Of a stretch of DNA of 64,000 nt, positions 56,183 through 63,254 are shown in pieces; the first letter of the stretch is position 1, and each line of letters starts with the position of its first letter. Source of the DNA: Mesorhizobium tianshanense (GTDB taxonomy: Bacteria > Pseudomonadota > Alphaproteobacteria > Rhizobiales > Rhizobiaceae); contig NZ_VLKT01000033.1 in the NCBI RefSeq assembly GCF_007830515.1, positions 1-64,000 of the forward strand. The letters are read 5' to 3'. The notes below the pieces were generated by a model. It worked only from the letters and a program-made list of their open reading frames with translations. It ran no database searches and was not told the DNA's origin. Made by a program: the position numbers and the translations under genes.

Positions 56183-56218
56183 CCGGAACCGGGTTATCAC
56201 GATACATCGCGACCGGTC

Positions 56219-56295
<77 letters not shown>

Positions 56296-56310
56296 AATAA
56301 AACAAAGACT

Positions 56311-56334
56311 TAGCCAGCATCCCCAAGCTGGCTA
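56311..56334. terminator. perfect hairpin 16 bp downstream of tRNA-Pro
   Basis: TAGCCAGC (56311-56318) pairs with GCTGGCTA (56327-56334) around an eight-base loop. Only short A/T tracts flank it. It may end the tRNA transcript or be part of the former insertion junction. Confidence 0.45.
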
Positions 56335-56441
56335 TACGAAAAATAGCCACATTGTAGCCGGCGCCGCCCAAGTCACCTGCAATTTCGCCTGTCATCGTGG
56401 TCGACTGTCTCTTGCCTCAAAGGCGAGAAAGGAAAAACACA

Positions 56442-56633
56442 GTGAGCAAGGCACAATTGACACTGACCACGGTTGGTAGGTTCACCTCACAGACGCCGCC
56501 GAACCTGCCCCTGATGGAGGCGATCGACTGGCACCGCAGGCGCGGCGAGGATATCTCAAGCCTGATTTTTCGCACTAGGGATGGAGCCTATTTTCCCAGC
56601 GAAGTGAAAAGGGCAACGACTCGCGCTGCCTAA
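56442..56633 (+). CDS. 63-residue orphan protein
   Basis: GTG at 56442 after an AAAGGAA ribosome binding site gives VSKAQLTLTTVGRFTSQTPP; an in-frame ATG at 56397 adds 15 residues but lacks a site. The protein is soluble, with Arg/Asp/His-rich WHRRRGEDISSL. No family recognised. First gene after tRNA-Pro in the remnant island. Confidence 0.55.
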   Translation: MSKAQLTLTTVGRFTSQTPPNLPLMEAIDWHRRRGEDISSLIFRTRDGAYFPSEVKRATTRAA

Positions 56634-56656
56634 ACAAAAACCCCGCCGAAGCGGGG
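56634..56656 (-). terminator. terminator between two small convergent genes
   Basis: CCCCGC (56641-56646) pairs with GCGGGG (56651-56656), loop CGAA. On the minus strand it is followed by TTTTTG, so it ends the 56683-56892 gene. On the plus strand the A-rich side precedes it. Confidence 0.7.
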
Positions 56657-56682
56657 CCTTGTCGTTGCGATGGCGGAATGCG

Positions 56683-56892
56683 TCAGGCAGGCAGAAGCAC
56701 CTCGCCCAAGATCATCAGGTCGCGCACCTCGCATTTGTCCTGGCGCGCCGCACACCGTAAACCTCTCCTGCCGGCCTTGTGCCGCATCATAACCAGCGAC
56801 GGCATCGGCTGGTCTCGGTGGGTGACCATCTGGCCGAGTTCGAATTTCCAAGTCTCGGCCGGTCGTTCAGTGACGGTTGCATGGGCGTTCAT
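56683..56892 (-). CDS. 69-residue orphan protein
   Basis: The ATG at 56892 has GGAGAG at 7 bp and gives MNAHATVTERPAETWKFELG. A longer frame to 57000 lacks a site. Contains GQMVTHRDQPMPSLVMM and three Cys/Arg-rich stretches, ending DLMILGEVLLPA. The pattern resembles small proteins seen in rhizobial accessory DNA, but I cannot name a family. Soluble, probably cytoplasmic. Confidence 0.6.
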   Translation of the reverse strand: MNAHATVTERPAETWKFELGQMVTHRDQPMPSLVMMRHKAGRRGLRCAARQDKCEVRDLMILGEVLLPA

Positions 56893-57300
56893 TTTAGTCT
56901 CTCCAGTTGGCCTCTCAGGCCGCGCCGGATAGGCCCGGCAGCCGGGGGTGAGAGGCGACTGGAGATCGCCGGCAAGCTTTTGGGCGTTAGCCTTGGACAT
57001 AGCTGTGCCACCCCGGCCAAAACCCTTGGCCTGCCGCTGCGCGTCTATCGATTTGCAGAGAACCCCTTACCCTTACCACCAAACATGGCCGAAAATCAGG
57101 GCGGACGCAAGCACCTTGTAATATTTATTTTTGCGGTATGCAGTTGCTAGGCGTCTTCGCCTAATGTGAATAGGCCCGTTTTCCTTTTTGTATTGCGCAA
57201 AAATGCAAACGACCATTTTATACTCGCGTCGCATTGCGGCTGGACTCAATTGTTATTTTATGGAATCTATACTAGGAGAACATATAGCGGAGATGACTCC
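56893..57300. other. AT-rich 408-bp gap in the remnant island
   Basis: Base composition drops well below that of the flanking core genes (for example around 57105-57290). No protein of convincing length is present. A short frame at 57085-57150 (MAENQGGRKHLVIFIFAVCSC) has no ribosome binding site. TATACT-like boxes near 57219 and 57266 may be promoters for the 57301 gene. Confidence 0.4.
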
Positions 57301-57465
57301 ATGAGAGACGCGCTTATCTTCGATGACATCTCCAAAATCATTGCGCAGCCGCGGAGCGACTGGCGCCGGACAGCCTTTGCCCTTGCCATCGACCTTGGCG
57401 GCAAGCTCGCCACGGGCTTGGTAATAGGCATGGGCATTGCCGTCGGCATGGCGCTGGCCGGCTAA
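57301..57465 (+). CDS. 54-residue small membrane protein
   Basis: MRDALIFDDISKIIAQPRSDW is followed by one hydrophobic segment, LATGLVIGMGIAVGMALAG, at the C-terminus (glycine-zipper-like). A CGGAG site lies 8-12 bp before the ATG. Tail-anchored type. No family recognised. Confidence 0.5.
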   Translation: MRDALIFDDISKIIAQPRSDWRRTAFALAIDLGGKLATGLVIGMGIAVGMALAG

Positions 57466-57722
57466 GTTGGAAGCACGGTAATTCCGCGATCGTGTACCTA
57501 TGGCGCGCGCCCAAGCCTCTGTTAGATTCTTCATGCGGCGGACCCCAATCCGCTGGCCGGCGCCCGTCAGGCGATCTTACCCCACGCGCCCCCCAAGCGG
57601 CGCCGGCCACCTTCTCCTGCTGATTTCGTCAAGCACGCCCTTGCGGGGGCGGAGGCTTGTGTTTGCCTTTGACCAGCGCGATGCTTAAAGCGTGTGGATA
57701 CGGGGGCAACAGGAAGGGGGTG

Positions 57723-58004
57723 ATGACGTTTTCTTACATCCACGTCATAGGGGCTCTTGCCGCAGCTATCGCGATCATCATGGCAGTTCTTCTGACGGCA
57801 CCTAACCTGACTGTTGGCACAAACCGCCTAAGGCTAGGGGTGAAAGTCCTGTGCCGTACAGTTGCCGGCGCTGGCTACGTCTTGTTTTTGGTCATGCTAG
57901 TCTGGGGTGTCACCACGCGCAGTGAAACTCTGATGTACACCTCCATGATACCGCTGGCGGTCGCACTTCTGACGTCAAAGTTTATGCAGCGCAATGGCTT
58001 CTAA
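57723..58004 (+). CDS. 93-residue membrane protein
   Basis: MTFSYIHVIGALAAAIAIIM starts a protein with three hydrophobic segments (about residues 5-25, 44-66 and 72-88). AGGAAGGGGG lies just before the ATG at 57723; a longer in-frame reading exists from 57657 but has no site. No family recognised. Confidence 0.55.
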   Translation: MTFSYIHVIGALAAAIAIIMAVLLTAPNLTVGTNRLRLGVKVLCRTVAGAGYVLFLVMLVWGVTTRSETLMYTSMIPLAVALLTSKFMQRNGF

Positions 58005-58106
58005 GCCCGCGCAAGATACCACCGTTCAGCCATCCTTGGCCTTACCGTAGGCGTTCGGGCTGATGTCGGGCGTGTAGATCAGGCCTTTCGGCGAACGCTC
58101 AGTGGG

Positions 58107-58343
58107 TCATGGGTCCAACCCTGTTGTGATAGCTAATTGTGATCGACCCCTCTGCGAAAACAGCTCGGCAGTGATTTCATCTCTGTCCCCACTATGCCTA
58201 GCGATCAAAGCCAGCGCTTCCTGGTGGCCAATGTTGCCGAGCTTCATGAGGTACGGAACCTCAAACGTTCTCTTGTTGAGGCGCCATTCTGGCACATGCC
58301 GTGTTGTTGCTTTTCGCGCTGTTGTTCCATCTTGACGCATCAT
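58107..58343 (-). CDS. 78-residue orphan protein
   Basis: ATG at 58343 follows GGGGAAGGG on the minus strand. The protein MMRQDGTTARKATTRHVPEW ... VPYLMKLGNIGHQEALALIA looks like a genuine soluble helix-rich protein. The longer frame to 58601 runs antisense to the sunset-domain gene and is probably false. No family recognised. Confidence 0.4.
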   Translation of the reverse strand: MMRQDGTTARKATTRHVPEWRLNKRTFEVPYLMKLGNIGHQEALALIARHSGDRDEITAELFSQRGRSQLAITTGLDP

Positions 58344-58373
58344 TTGACTGCCCTTCCCCGATGTGATGGTGCA

Positions 58374-58697
58374 GTGGCAAATTCCGTGCCTCTTGCGCCT
58401 CGCACGTCCTGGCGCCTTCCCTTGGTGATGGTTCCCCTCGCTGTCTTTCTCACGGCAAGCCCGAGCAGCCTTGAAGCTATCGCTGGTCTCGTTCCCGCCG
58501 GTTTGCTCACTGGCACCGCAGCCGACGGCAGTTGCGATATCAAACGCAACATTTCCATCAACACAGGTGAGCGGATCTATCACGTCCCCGGCCAGGAGCA
58601 CTATTTCGAGATCAAGATCAGCCCGCAGTATGGCGAGCGCTGGTTTTGCTCAGAGGCCGATGCGCGCGCGGCCGGCTGGCGGAAGGCGCGAAGGTAG
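58374..58697 (+). CDS. small secreted protein with a thermonuclease-associated (sunset-type) C-terminal motif
   Basis: The last 55 residues (CDIKRNISINTGERIYHVPG, then YFEIKISPQYGERWFCSEAD, AAGWRKA) match the short Cys-containing sunset module found in ExoI-like succinoglycan proteins and at the end of staphylococcal-nuclease-like proteins. A hydrophobic stretch before it (VMVPLAVFLTASPSSLEAIAG) looks like a signal peptide. No nuclease domain is present. The start is uncertain: GTG at 58374 or ATG at 58428, without a clear ribosome binding site. Confidence 0.55.
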   Translation: MANSVPLAPRTSWRLPLVMVPLAVFLTASPSSLEAIAGLVPAGLLTGTAADGSCDIKRNISINTGERIYHVPGQEHYFEIKISPQYGERWFCSEADARAAGWRKARR

Positions 58698-58734
58698 TGC
58701 CGCAATGAGAAATGTGAGTAGGGAGAAAGATGCA

Positions 58735-58956
58735 ATGGCCTCGTCAGACAAGCCCCGTCTCGGAACGAAACGCAGGATAATGTACGATCTCCTGCATCGA
58801 CCTCAGGGCGCTACCTTGGCGGAACTAAACCGCGCAACTGGGTGGGACGCCTTCAGCTATATCAACGACACGAAGGCGATCGCCCGTGACTATGGCGGCA
58901 CGCCCCATATTAACGGGGGTGGGCAATCGCGTCGGTTCTGGATCACAAAAAACTGA
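58735..58956 (+). CDS. small helix-turn-helix protein, DUF3489-like
   Basis: A 73-residue protein starting at the ATG 58735 behind GGGAGAAAG. The core TKRRIMYDLLHRPQGATLAE, LNRATGWDAFSYINDTKAIA resembles the DUF3489 HTH common in rhizobial mobile elements (LLRRPEGATI...ATGW), with a short tail. Possible DNA-binding regulator of the former element. Confidence 0.55.
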   Translation: MASSDKPRLGTKRRIMYDLLHRPQGATLAELNRATGWDAFSYINDTKAIARDYGGTPHINGGGQSRRFWITKN

Positions 58957-58979
58957 AGCATCACCATCCGGCTAGAAAA

Positions 58980-59129
58980 ATGCGGAAAGCAGTCGCCGGT
59001 CTGGGTGTGCTTATCGGCTTTTGGTATGATACCCGATCGATATCGAAACCAAATGGGGGATCAGGTGTGGGCGGCCCATCGAAACCGGCATCGAATGTAG
59101 CCGGCAAATACTCCCATGAGCATGCATGA
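58980..59129 (+). CDS. possible 49-residue membrane-anchored peptide
   Basis: ATG at 58980 opens MRKAVAGLGVLIGFWYDTRS, a short basic start plus one hydrophobic stretch, then a Gly/Ser/Pro-rich tail ending KYSHEHA. No ribosome binding site is evident. Lies 23 bp after the HTH gene. Weak call. Confidence 0.25.
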   Translation: MRKAVAGLGVLIGFWYDTRSISKPNGGSGVGGPSKPASNVAGKYSHEHA

Positions 59130-59465
59130 CGCATGTCAGGACTGAGCTATCTTTAGGCGCGGGAGTGTCTAACTTTCGCTTGACCGGCGCTGCCAGGCAT
59201 CCCCTACACTTGCTGCGCCGGTCACCCTTTGTTCTTGCTTCCCAAGGGCTTCCTGGGCGTGGAGGACACGGACGCGCTGCAGTCAACGAATCGGAGCTCA
59301 AGCCGCGCGGTTTCGAACCCAGCCATTTGATACCGCATCGTTCTTTGCCATTTTGCTTGCGTCGGCACCAATTGACCTGCGGCGCAATCCCACCGACCAT
59401 TGTGCCGCAGACCGCCCCCCTTCTCGAAGGCGGCCGCCGTTGGACCGGCTGAAACACGGCCATAA

Positions 59466-59511
59466 GATCCGGGTCGAGAGCTCGCCGGTTCGAATTCGGC
59501 CGCTCCAACCG
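59466..59511 (+). repeat. decayed copy of the 3' half of tRNA-Pro (candidate attachment-site remnant)
   Basis: From 59484 to 59511, 23 of 28 bases match the 3' end of tRNA-Pro (56268-56295). All five differences are transitions. The similarity continues leftward with GGGTCGAGAGCTCG against GGGTCAAGGGGTCG of the anticodon arm and variable loop. The T-stem can still pair, but no 5' half is present, so it is not a tRNA gene. A 3'-half copy on the same strand is what integration into a tRNA gene leaves. The rest of 58957-59540 holds no convincing gene apart from the weak peptide at 58980-59129. Confidence 0.6.
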
Positions 59512-59540
59512 TGTTGAGCAGATACACTTGGGTGTCGCGG

Positions 59541-59825
59541 CTAGGAGACGGGTCGATTTTCCGCGGGTTGTGCAAGCACGGCTGTATCGATCAGCGCGCT
59601 TTCCGGAAGCCGAAGTGCAGAGGCTATTCGTCGAAGCTTCGACGGATCGGCATTCTTGCCGTTCTCGATGTCCGCGATCTCATCGATCGCCAGGCCGCAC
59701 GTCAGAGATAGCTCTTCCATGCTGTATCCCCTGGTTTCCCGGATGGCTCTGAGGGCGCTGTGATCCGGCGCAGCTTCGATTGCCGCCAGTTCGGAGAAGG
59801 GTTCTTTTTTTGCTATGTGGGGCAT
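59541..59825 (-). CDS. XRE-family helix-turn-helix regulator
   Basis: A 94-residue protein. HTH at about residues 21-75: SALRAIRETRGYSMEELSLT, IDEIADIENGKNADPSKLRRIASAL. The ATG at 59825 has GGAG at 7 bp; a longer reading to 59933 is less likely. Probably a repressor, perhaps of itself or of the neighbouring island. No partner toxin gene is seen. Confidence 0.8.
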   Translation of the reverse strand: MPHIAKKEPFSELAAIEAAPDHSALRAIRETRGYSMEELSLTCGLAIDEIADIENGKNADPSKLRRIASALRLPESALIDTAVLAQPAENRPVS

Positions 59826-60204
59826 TGGCAACTCCATGGGCTGAAAGAGTTTGATCAAATAATGATGTTGCCTGGGACGGTTGCGAGAATGCCCGGTCAT
59901 TAACGATTTGCCAAGCACCAAAAAAACCGTCACGGCATCGTGATACCGACCGGCGCAGCCCTGGCATAGGCCGCAGCGACGCAGGCGCGGGATGCCATTC
60001 CGATCAGGTTCTTTTGACTGGTCGATCGCCGACCTGTTCGACGGCTCCGAGCCGCTCGCCCGTCAAGCGACTGTCCCTCGCCGCCAGCCCGTTTCGAGAG
60101 ATCGGATCAGCGGCGGGAACTTGATGCAGGCGCAAACGCATCAGGCCCCGCAAATTTTTTTGAAGCCGTGTGAACCTTTCCTCTGAGAGCCGCACCCAGA
60201 TGGC
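59826..60204. other. 379-bp gap without a convincing gene
   Basis: Mixed composition with an A run at about 59922-59928 and a T run at 60155-60161. Nothing with family features is seen. It must carry the XRE promoter and perhaps that of the next gene. Confidence 0.4.
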
Positions 60205-60285
60205 ATGGACGCCAAGAAGGCGATCCCCAACCAGAAGGACGCCAGGACTGCGGTCCTCGATCCAGAGAAGGAAATGCTCAAATGA
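60205..60285 (+). CDS. possible 26-residue upstream peptide, coupled to the next gene
   Basis: ATG at 60205 reads MDAKKAIPNQKDARTAVLDP and ends in EKEMLK, with the TGA overlapping the ATG of the secreted-protein gene (ATGA at 60282-60285). It is charged and soluble. Overlap suggests translational coupling; it may also be the tail of a lost gene. Weak call. Confidence 0.3.
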   Translation: MDAKKAIPNQKDARTAVLDPEKEMLK

Positions 60286-60560
60286 CCAATATCTCGAACT
60301 TCAAGCGCCTTTCGCTCGCCGCTGCCATCGCCGTCTCGGCATTTGGCTCGATTTCCGTTCCGAGCTCGGCCTTCGCCAACGGCACGCATCCCACCGGCGA
60401 CGGCGGCGCGGTTTGTAAGGGCGCTGGCCACTGTCTGGTGCTGCAGCTCGACTGCAAGGGCACATACACGGACGCCACCGACTCCAACGGCACCGTCTAC
60501 GGCAAGTGCAGCCAGGTCATGAAGGTCGACCCGAAGAGCCGCCTCAAGCTCGCGCGCTGA
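60282..60560 (+). CDS. small secreted protein with three cysteines
   Basis: A 92-residue protein with a clear signal peptide (about residues 1-33, cleaved after SSAFA). The mature part, NGTHPTGDGGAVCKGAGHC to the end, has Cys at CKGAGHC, LDCKGT and GKCSQ. No named domain recognised. GAGAAGGAAATG lies before the start. It is followed by a strong hairpin terminator. Confidence 0.65.
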   Translation: MTNISNFKRLSLAAAIAVSAFGSISVPSSAFANGTHPTGDGGAVCKGAGHCLVLQLDCKGTYTDATDSNGTVYGKCSQVMKVDPKSRLKLAR

Positions 60561-60578
60561 TCGACTGTCGCTGACAAG

Positions 60579-60611
60579 AAATGGCGGCCGTCCTGCGCAC
60601 GACCGCCATTT
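60579..60611. terminator. bidirectional terminator between convergent genes
   Basis: AAATGGCGG (60579-60587) pairs with CCGCCATTT (60603-60611), with a further inner CGT/ACG pairing. Lies 18 bp after the secreted-protein stop and 9 bp from the end of the YqjD-like gene. Confidence 0.6.
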
Positions 60612-60620
60612 CCGTTTGGC

Positions 60621-60959
60621 TCAACGTGCTGATCTCGATGTCGGTCGCGACGTTTTCTGCTGTCGGCTGAGCAACAGGCTTGCGATAAGCCCGACCACAA
60701 CCAGCCCGACAGCAGCCGCTGTCGCCGGATGATCCCGCGCCGTCTTCTCGACCACCCTGCCTTGCCTCCGGATCGCTGGCAGAGCGTTACTGAAGCGCTC
60801 GGCAATATCCGAGTAATAGTCCGATGCGGCCTCACGCCCATCCTCGTAGTAGGAACCGCCCCGCCTGGACACGGCTTTCCTCAGCGCCGCCAGCTCCCTG
60901 GAGAGGGCTGCGACCTGCTTTTCGAGATCGATGTCTGAGAGGGTCGAAAATAATGCCAT
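60621..60959 (-). CDS. YqjD/ElaB-like tail-anchored protein (DUF883 type)
   Basis: A 112-residue protein: an N-terminal coiled coil (MALFSTLSDIDLEKQVAALSR onward), then a Tyr/Ser-rich middle, then TARDHPATAAAVGLVVVGLI with a C-terminal membrane helix (about residues 82-102). The helix-plus-tail layout fits DUF883 proteins such as YqjD, some of which bind ribosomes at the membrane; that role is by family only. The start is the ATG at 60959 behind AAGGAAGGA. Confidence 0.65.
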   Translation of the reverse strand: MALFSTLSDIDLEKQVAALSRELAALRKAVSRRGGSYYEDGREAASDYYSDIAERFSNALPAIRRQGRVVEKTARDHPATAAAVGLVVVGLIASLLLSRQQKTSRPTSRSAR

Positions 60960-61066
60960 GATGTACGTCCTTCCTTTTGCGGAAAGAACGCATGATTCCA
61001 AAAGCAGTTCCGATTTCTGCCGGCGATCGATCGGCGCTTAAAGCGCTTGTAGCACTTTAACTTTGC

Positions 61067-61107
61067 GCATGATCCTTTCCGAATCGATTTCGATTTTCGG
61101 GGTCATG
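61067..61107. repeat. dispersed palindrome, family A
   Basis: GCGCATGATCC-type start and CGATTTTCGGGGTCATGAGC end, directly after the MerR gene stop. An AGCGCTT palindrome precedes it (61038-61050). Confidence 0.6.
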
Positions 61108-61109
61108 AG

Positions 61110-61652
61110 CTAGCGCACCTGATCGAGCAGGCGCTTGCATTCCAGAAGGTCGAACAGCGCCTCCTGCAGCAAGGCACGATTGTCGCGCGAGAGTTTCGAC
61201 GTGCCCGGCTGCACCGGGCCTTCGTCGTCGGTCTTGCCCAGACCGAAAAAGCGCCGGCTGGGTTTCACCTTGGGCTCGCCGACCAGCATCTCGTCATCGG
61301 CGCCGCGCGGCTGGGCCGCTGGCGTCAGCGGCACAGCATCGGCCTGCCGGCGTTGCGCGATCGCCTCGACCGCCGCCATGTCGCCATTGCCGATGGCGAC
61401 CAGGAAATGGTTACCGTTCTCGCGCAGCAGCTTCTGCACGCCCTTGATCGTGTAGCCCTGGTCGTAGAGCATGTGGCGAATGCCCTTGATCAGTTCGACA
61501 TCCTGCGGCCGGTAATAGCGGCGGCCGCCGCCGCGCTTCATCGGCTTGATCTGATTGAAACGCGTTTCCCAGAAACGCAGCACGTGCTGCGGCAGGTCGA
61601 GATCTTCCGCGACCTCACTGATGGTGCGGAAAGCATCGGGGCTCTTGTCCAT
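61110..61652 (-). CDS. MerR-family transcriptional regulator
   Basis: A 180-residue protein. The MerR HTH is at about residues 8-75 (ISEVAEDLDLPQHVLRFWET, GGRRYYRPQDVELIKGI). The linker is long and acidic, and the C-terminal part KLSRDNRALLQEALFDLLEC is helical. It is the last gene of the plsX-fabH-ihfA-merR cluster found in rhizobia. No effector is known. The ATG at 61652 gives MDKSPDAFRTI. Confidence 0.9.
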   Translation of the reverse strand: MDKSPDAFRTISEVAEDLDLPQHVLRFWETRFNQIKPMKRGGGRRYYRPQDVELIKGIRHMLYDQGYTIKGVQKLLRENGNHFLVAIGNGDMAAVEAIAQRRQADAVPLTPAAQPRGADDEMLVGEPKVKPSRRFFGLGKTDDEGPVQPGTSKLSRDNRALLQEALFDLLECKRLLDQVR

Positions 61653-61673
61653 GGGCGAAATCCTCACGCTGGA

Positions 61674-61717
61674 GCATGATCCCGAAAATGGGAATCGGTT
61701 TTCGGACAAGACCATGC
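61674..61717. repeat. dispersed palindrome, family A
   Basis: GCATGATCCCGAAAATGGG ... CGGTTTTCGGACAAGACCATGC, upstream of the MerR gene. The two halves are imperfect complements. Confidence 0.6.
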
Positions 61718-61846
61718 TCAACAAAGAGTCATTCCGATCCGGCCTGTCCTGCCGAATCGGGCTTTATTTCAGCGGTTTATGAAACAATATTCAAGCCCGG
61801 CGTCAAAGGGGGCGGCTGTTTTCAACCGAAGCCTTGAAAGCGGGCG

Positions 61847-62170
61847 CTACTTACCGCCCTTGGCCTTGCTGTTCTGGTGGGCGCGCAGGATGCGATTCTT
61901 CAGCACATTCGACGATTTGAAGGTCATCACGCGGCGCGGCAGGATCGGCACTTCCTCGCCGGTTTTGGGATTGCGCCCGATGCGCTCGTTCTTGGAGCGG
62001 ACATGGAACGTCGCGAACGACGACAATTTCACCGTCTCGCCGCGAACGATCGCTTCGCAAATCTCGTCCAGAACCGCTTCGACGAGTTCGGCCGATTCAG
62101 TACGCGACAGGCCAACCTTGCGGTAAACGGCTTCAGCAAGATCGGCGCGCGTAAGTGTCTTTCCCCCCAT
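61847..62170 (-). CDS. ihfA: integration host factor alpha subunit
   Basis: A 107-residue HU/IHF-family protein. The alpha-type sequence SSFATFHVRSKNERIGRNPKT covers the DNA-bending arm, with the proline in NPKTGEEVPI. It starts GGKTLTRADLAEAVYRKVGLS. It bends DNA together with IhfB. Downstream of fabH on the same strand, 103 bp apart. Confidence 0.95.
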   Translation of the reverse strand: MGGKTLTRADLAEAVYRKVGLSRTESAELVEAVLDEICEAIVRGETVKLSSFATFHVRSKNERIGRNPKTGEEVPILPRRVMTFKSSNVLKNRILRAHQNSKAKGGK

Positions 62171-62273
62171 GCGAACCGTCCCATCAGCTCAAAAACATAA
62201 ATCGATACAAGCAAAGGCAGAGCCTAAGTAATTGATCCGGCAAGGTCAAGGACCGAACCTATCAGTTCGGCAC

Positions 62274-63245
62274 TTACCAGCGAACCAAAACCGCGCCCCA
62301 GGTGAAGCCCCCGCCCATCGCCTCGAGCAGCACCAGGTCACCCTTCTTGATGCGGCCGTCGGCGACGGCCACCGACAGGGCCAGCGGCACGGAAGCGGCC
62401 GAGGTGTTGCCGTGCAAATCGACCGTAACCACCACCTTTTGTTCTGCTATTCCGAGCTTTTTGGCGGAAGCGTCGATAATTCGTTTGTTGGCCTGATGCG
62501 GCACGAACCAGTCGAGATCCTCAGCGGTGATGCCGGCAGCCGAGAACGTCGCCTCGATGACGTCGGTGATCATTCCGACCGCGTGCTTGAACACTTCGCG
62601 GCCTTCCATTCTGAGATAGCCCACCGTTCCGGTGGTCGATGGTCCGCCATCGACGAACAGCTTGTCCTTGTGGGTCCCGTCGGAGCGCAGGCTGCCCGCC
62701 AGTACGCCGCGGTCTGCAATGCTGCCCGTCCCCTCTCCTGCTTCGAGTACCATCGCGCCGGCGCCGTCGCCAAACAGGACGCAGGTCGAGCGGTCGCTCC
62801 AGTCGAGGATGCGCGAGAAGGTTTCCGAGCCGATCACCAGCACGCGTTTGGCCAGGCCGCCACGGATATAGAGGTCGGCGGTCGTCACCGCGTAGACGAA
62901 GCCCGAGCACACCGCCTGCAGGTCGAAGGCGAAGCCGTGATGCATGCCGAGCCGGTTCTGGATGTCGACGGCGGTGGCCGGAAACGTGTTGTTGGGCGTT
63001 GAGGTCGCCAGCACGATCAGGTCGATGTCATCAGGCGTCAGGCCGGCATTGTCGAGGGCGGCGCGCGCCGCCGCCTCGCCGAGCGAAGCCGTCGTCTCGT
63101 CGTCAGCCGCGATATGGCGCTGGCGGATGCCGGTGCGCTGGGCGATCCACTCGTCGGAGGTTTCGACCATGCCTTCGAAATCGGCATTCTTCATGATGCG
63201 GCGGGGCAGCGCGGCGCCTGTGCCGCGCACGACTGATCTGATCAA
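62274..63245 (-). CDS. fabH: beta-ketoacyl-ACP synthase III
   Basis: A 323-residue condensing enzyme that starts fatty acid synthesis from acetyl-CoA and malonyl-ACP. The Cys-His-Asn triad is visible: LQAVCSGFVYAV (Cys near residue 113), DWFVPHQANKRI (His) and DLHGNTSAASVPLAL (Asn). It lies 9 bp after plsX, the standard order. Confidence 0.97.
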   Translation of the reverse strand: MIRSVVRGTGAALPRRIMKNADFEGMVETSDEWIAQRTGIRQRHIAADDETTASLGEAAARAALDNAGLTPDDIDLIVLATSTPNNTFPATAVDIQNRLGMHHGFAFDLQAVCSGFVYAVTTADLYIRGGLAKRVLVIGSETFSRILDWSDRSTCVLFGDGAGAMVLEAGEGTGSIADRGVLAGSLRSDGTHKDKLFVDGGPSTTGTVGYLRMEGREVFKHAVGMITDVIEATFSAAGITAEDLDWFVPHQANKRIIDASAKKLGIAEQKVVVTVDLHGNTSAASVPLALSVAVADGRIKKGDLVLLEAMGGGFTWGAVLVRW

Positions 63246-63254
63246 GGCTCTGTC

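Noticed and set aside
59126..59452. Plus-strand frame with LKPRGFEPSHL and minus-strand frame with GAAEFEPASSRPGS
   Set aside because: The second is the typical false protein read across a tRNA 3' end; neither has a ribosome binding site or family pattern.
59541..59825. Toxin-antitoxin system built around the XRE regulator
   Set aside because: No HipA-, RelE/HigB- or RES-like partner is found on either side.
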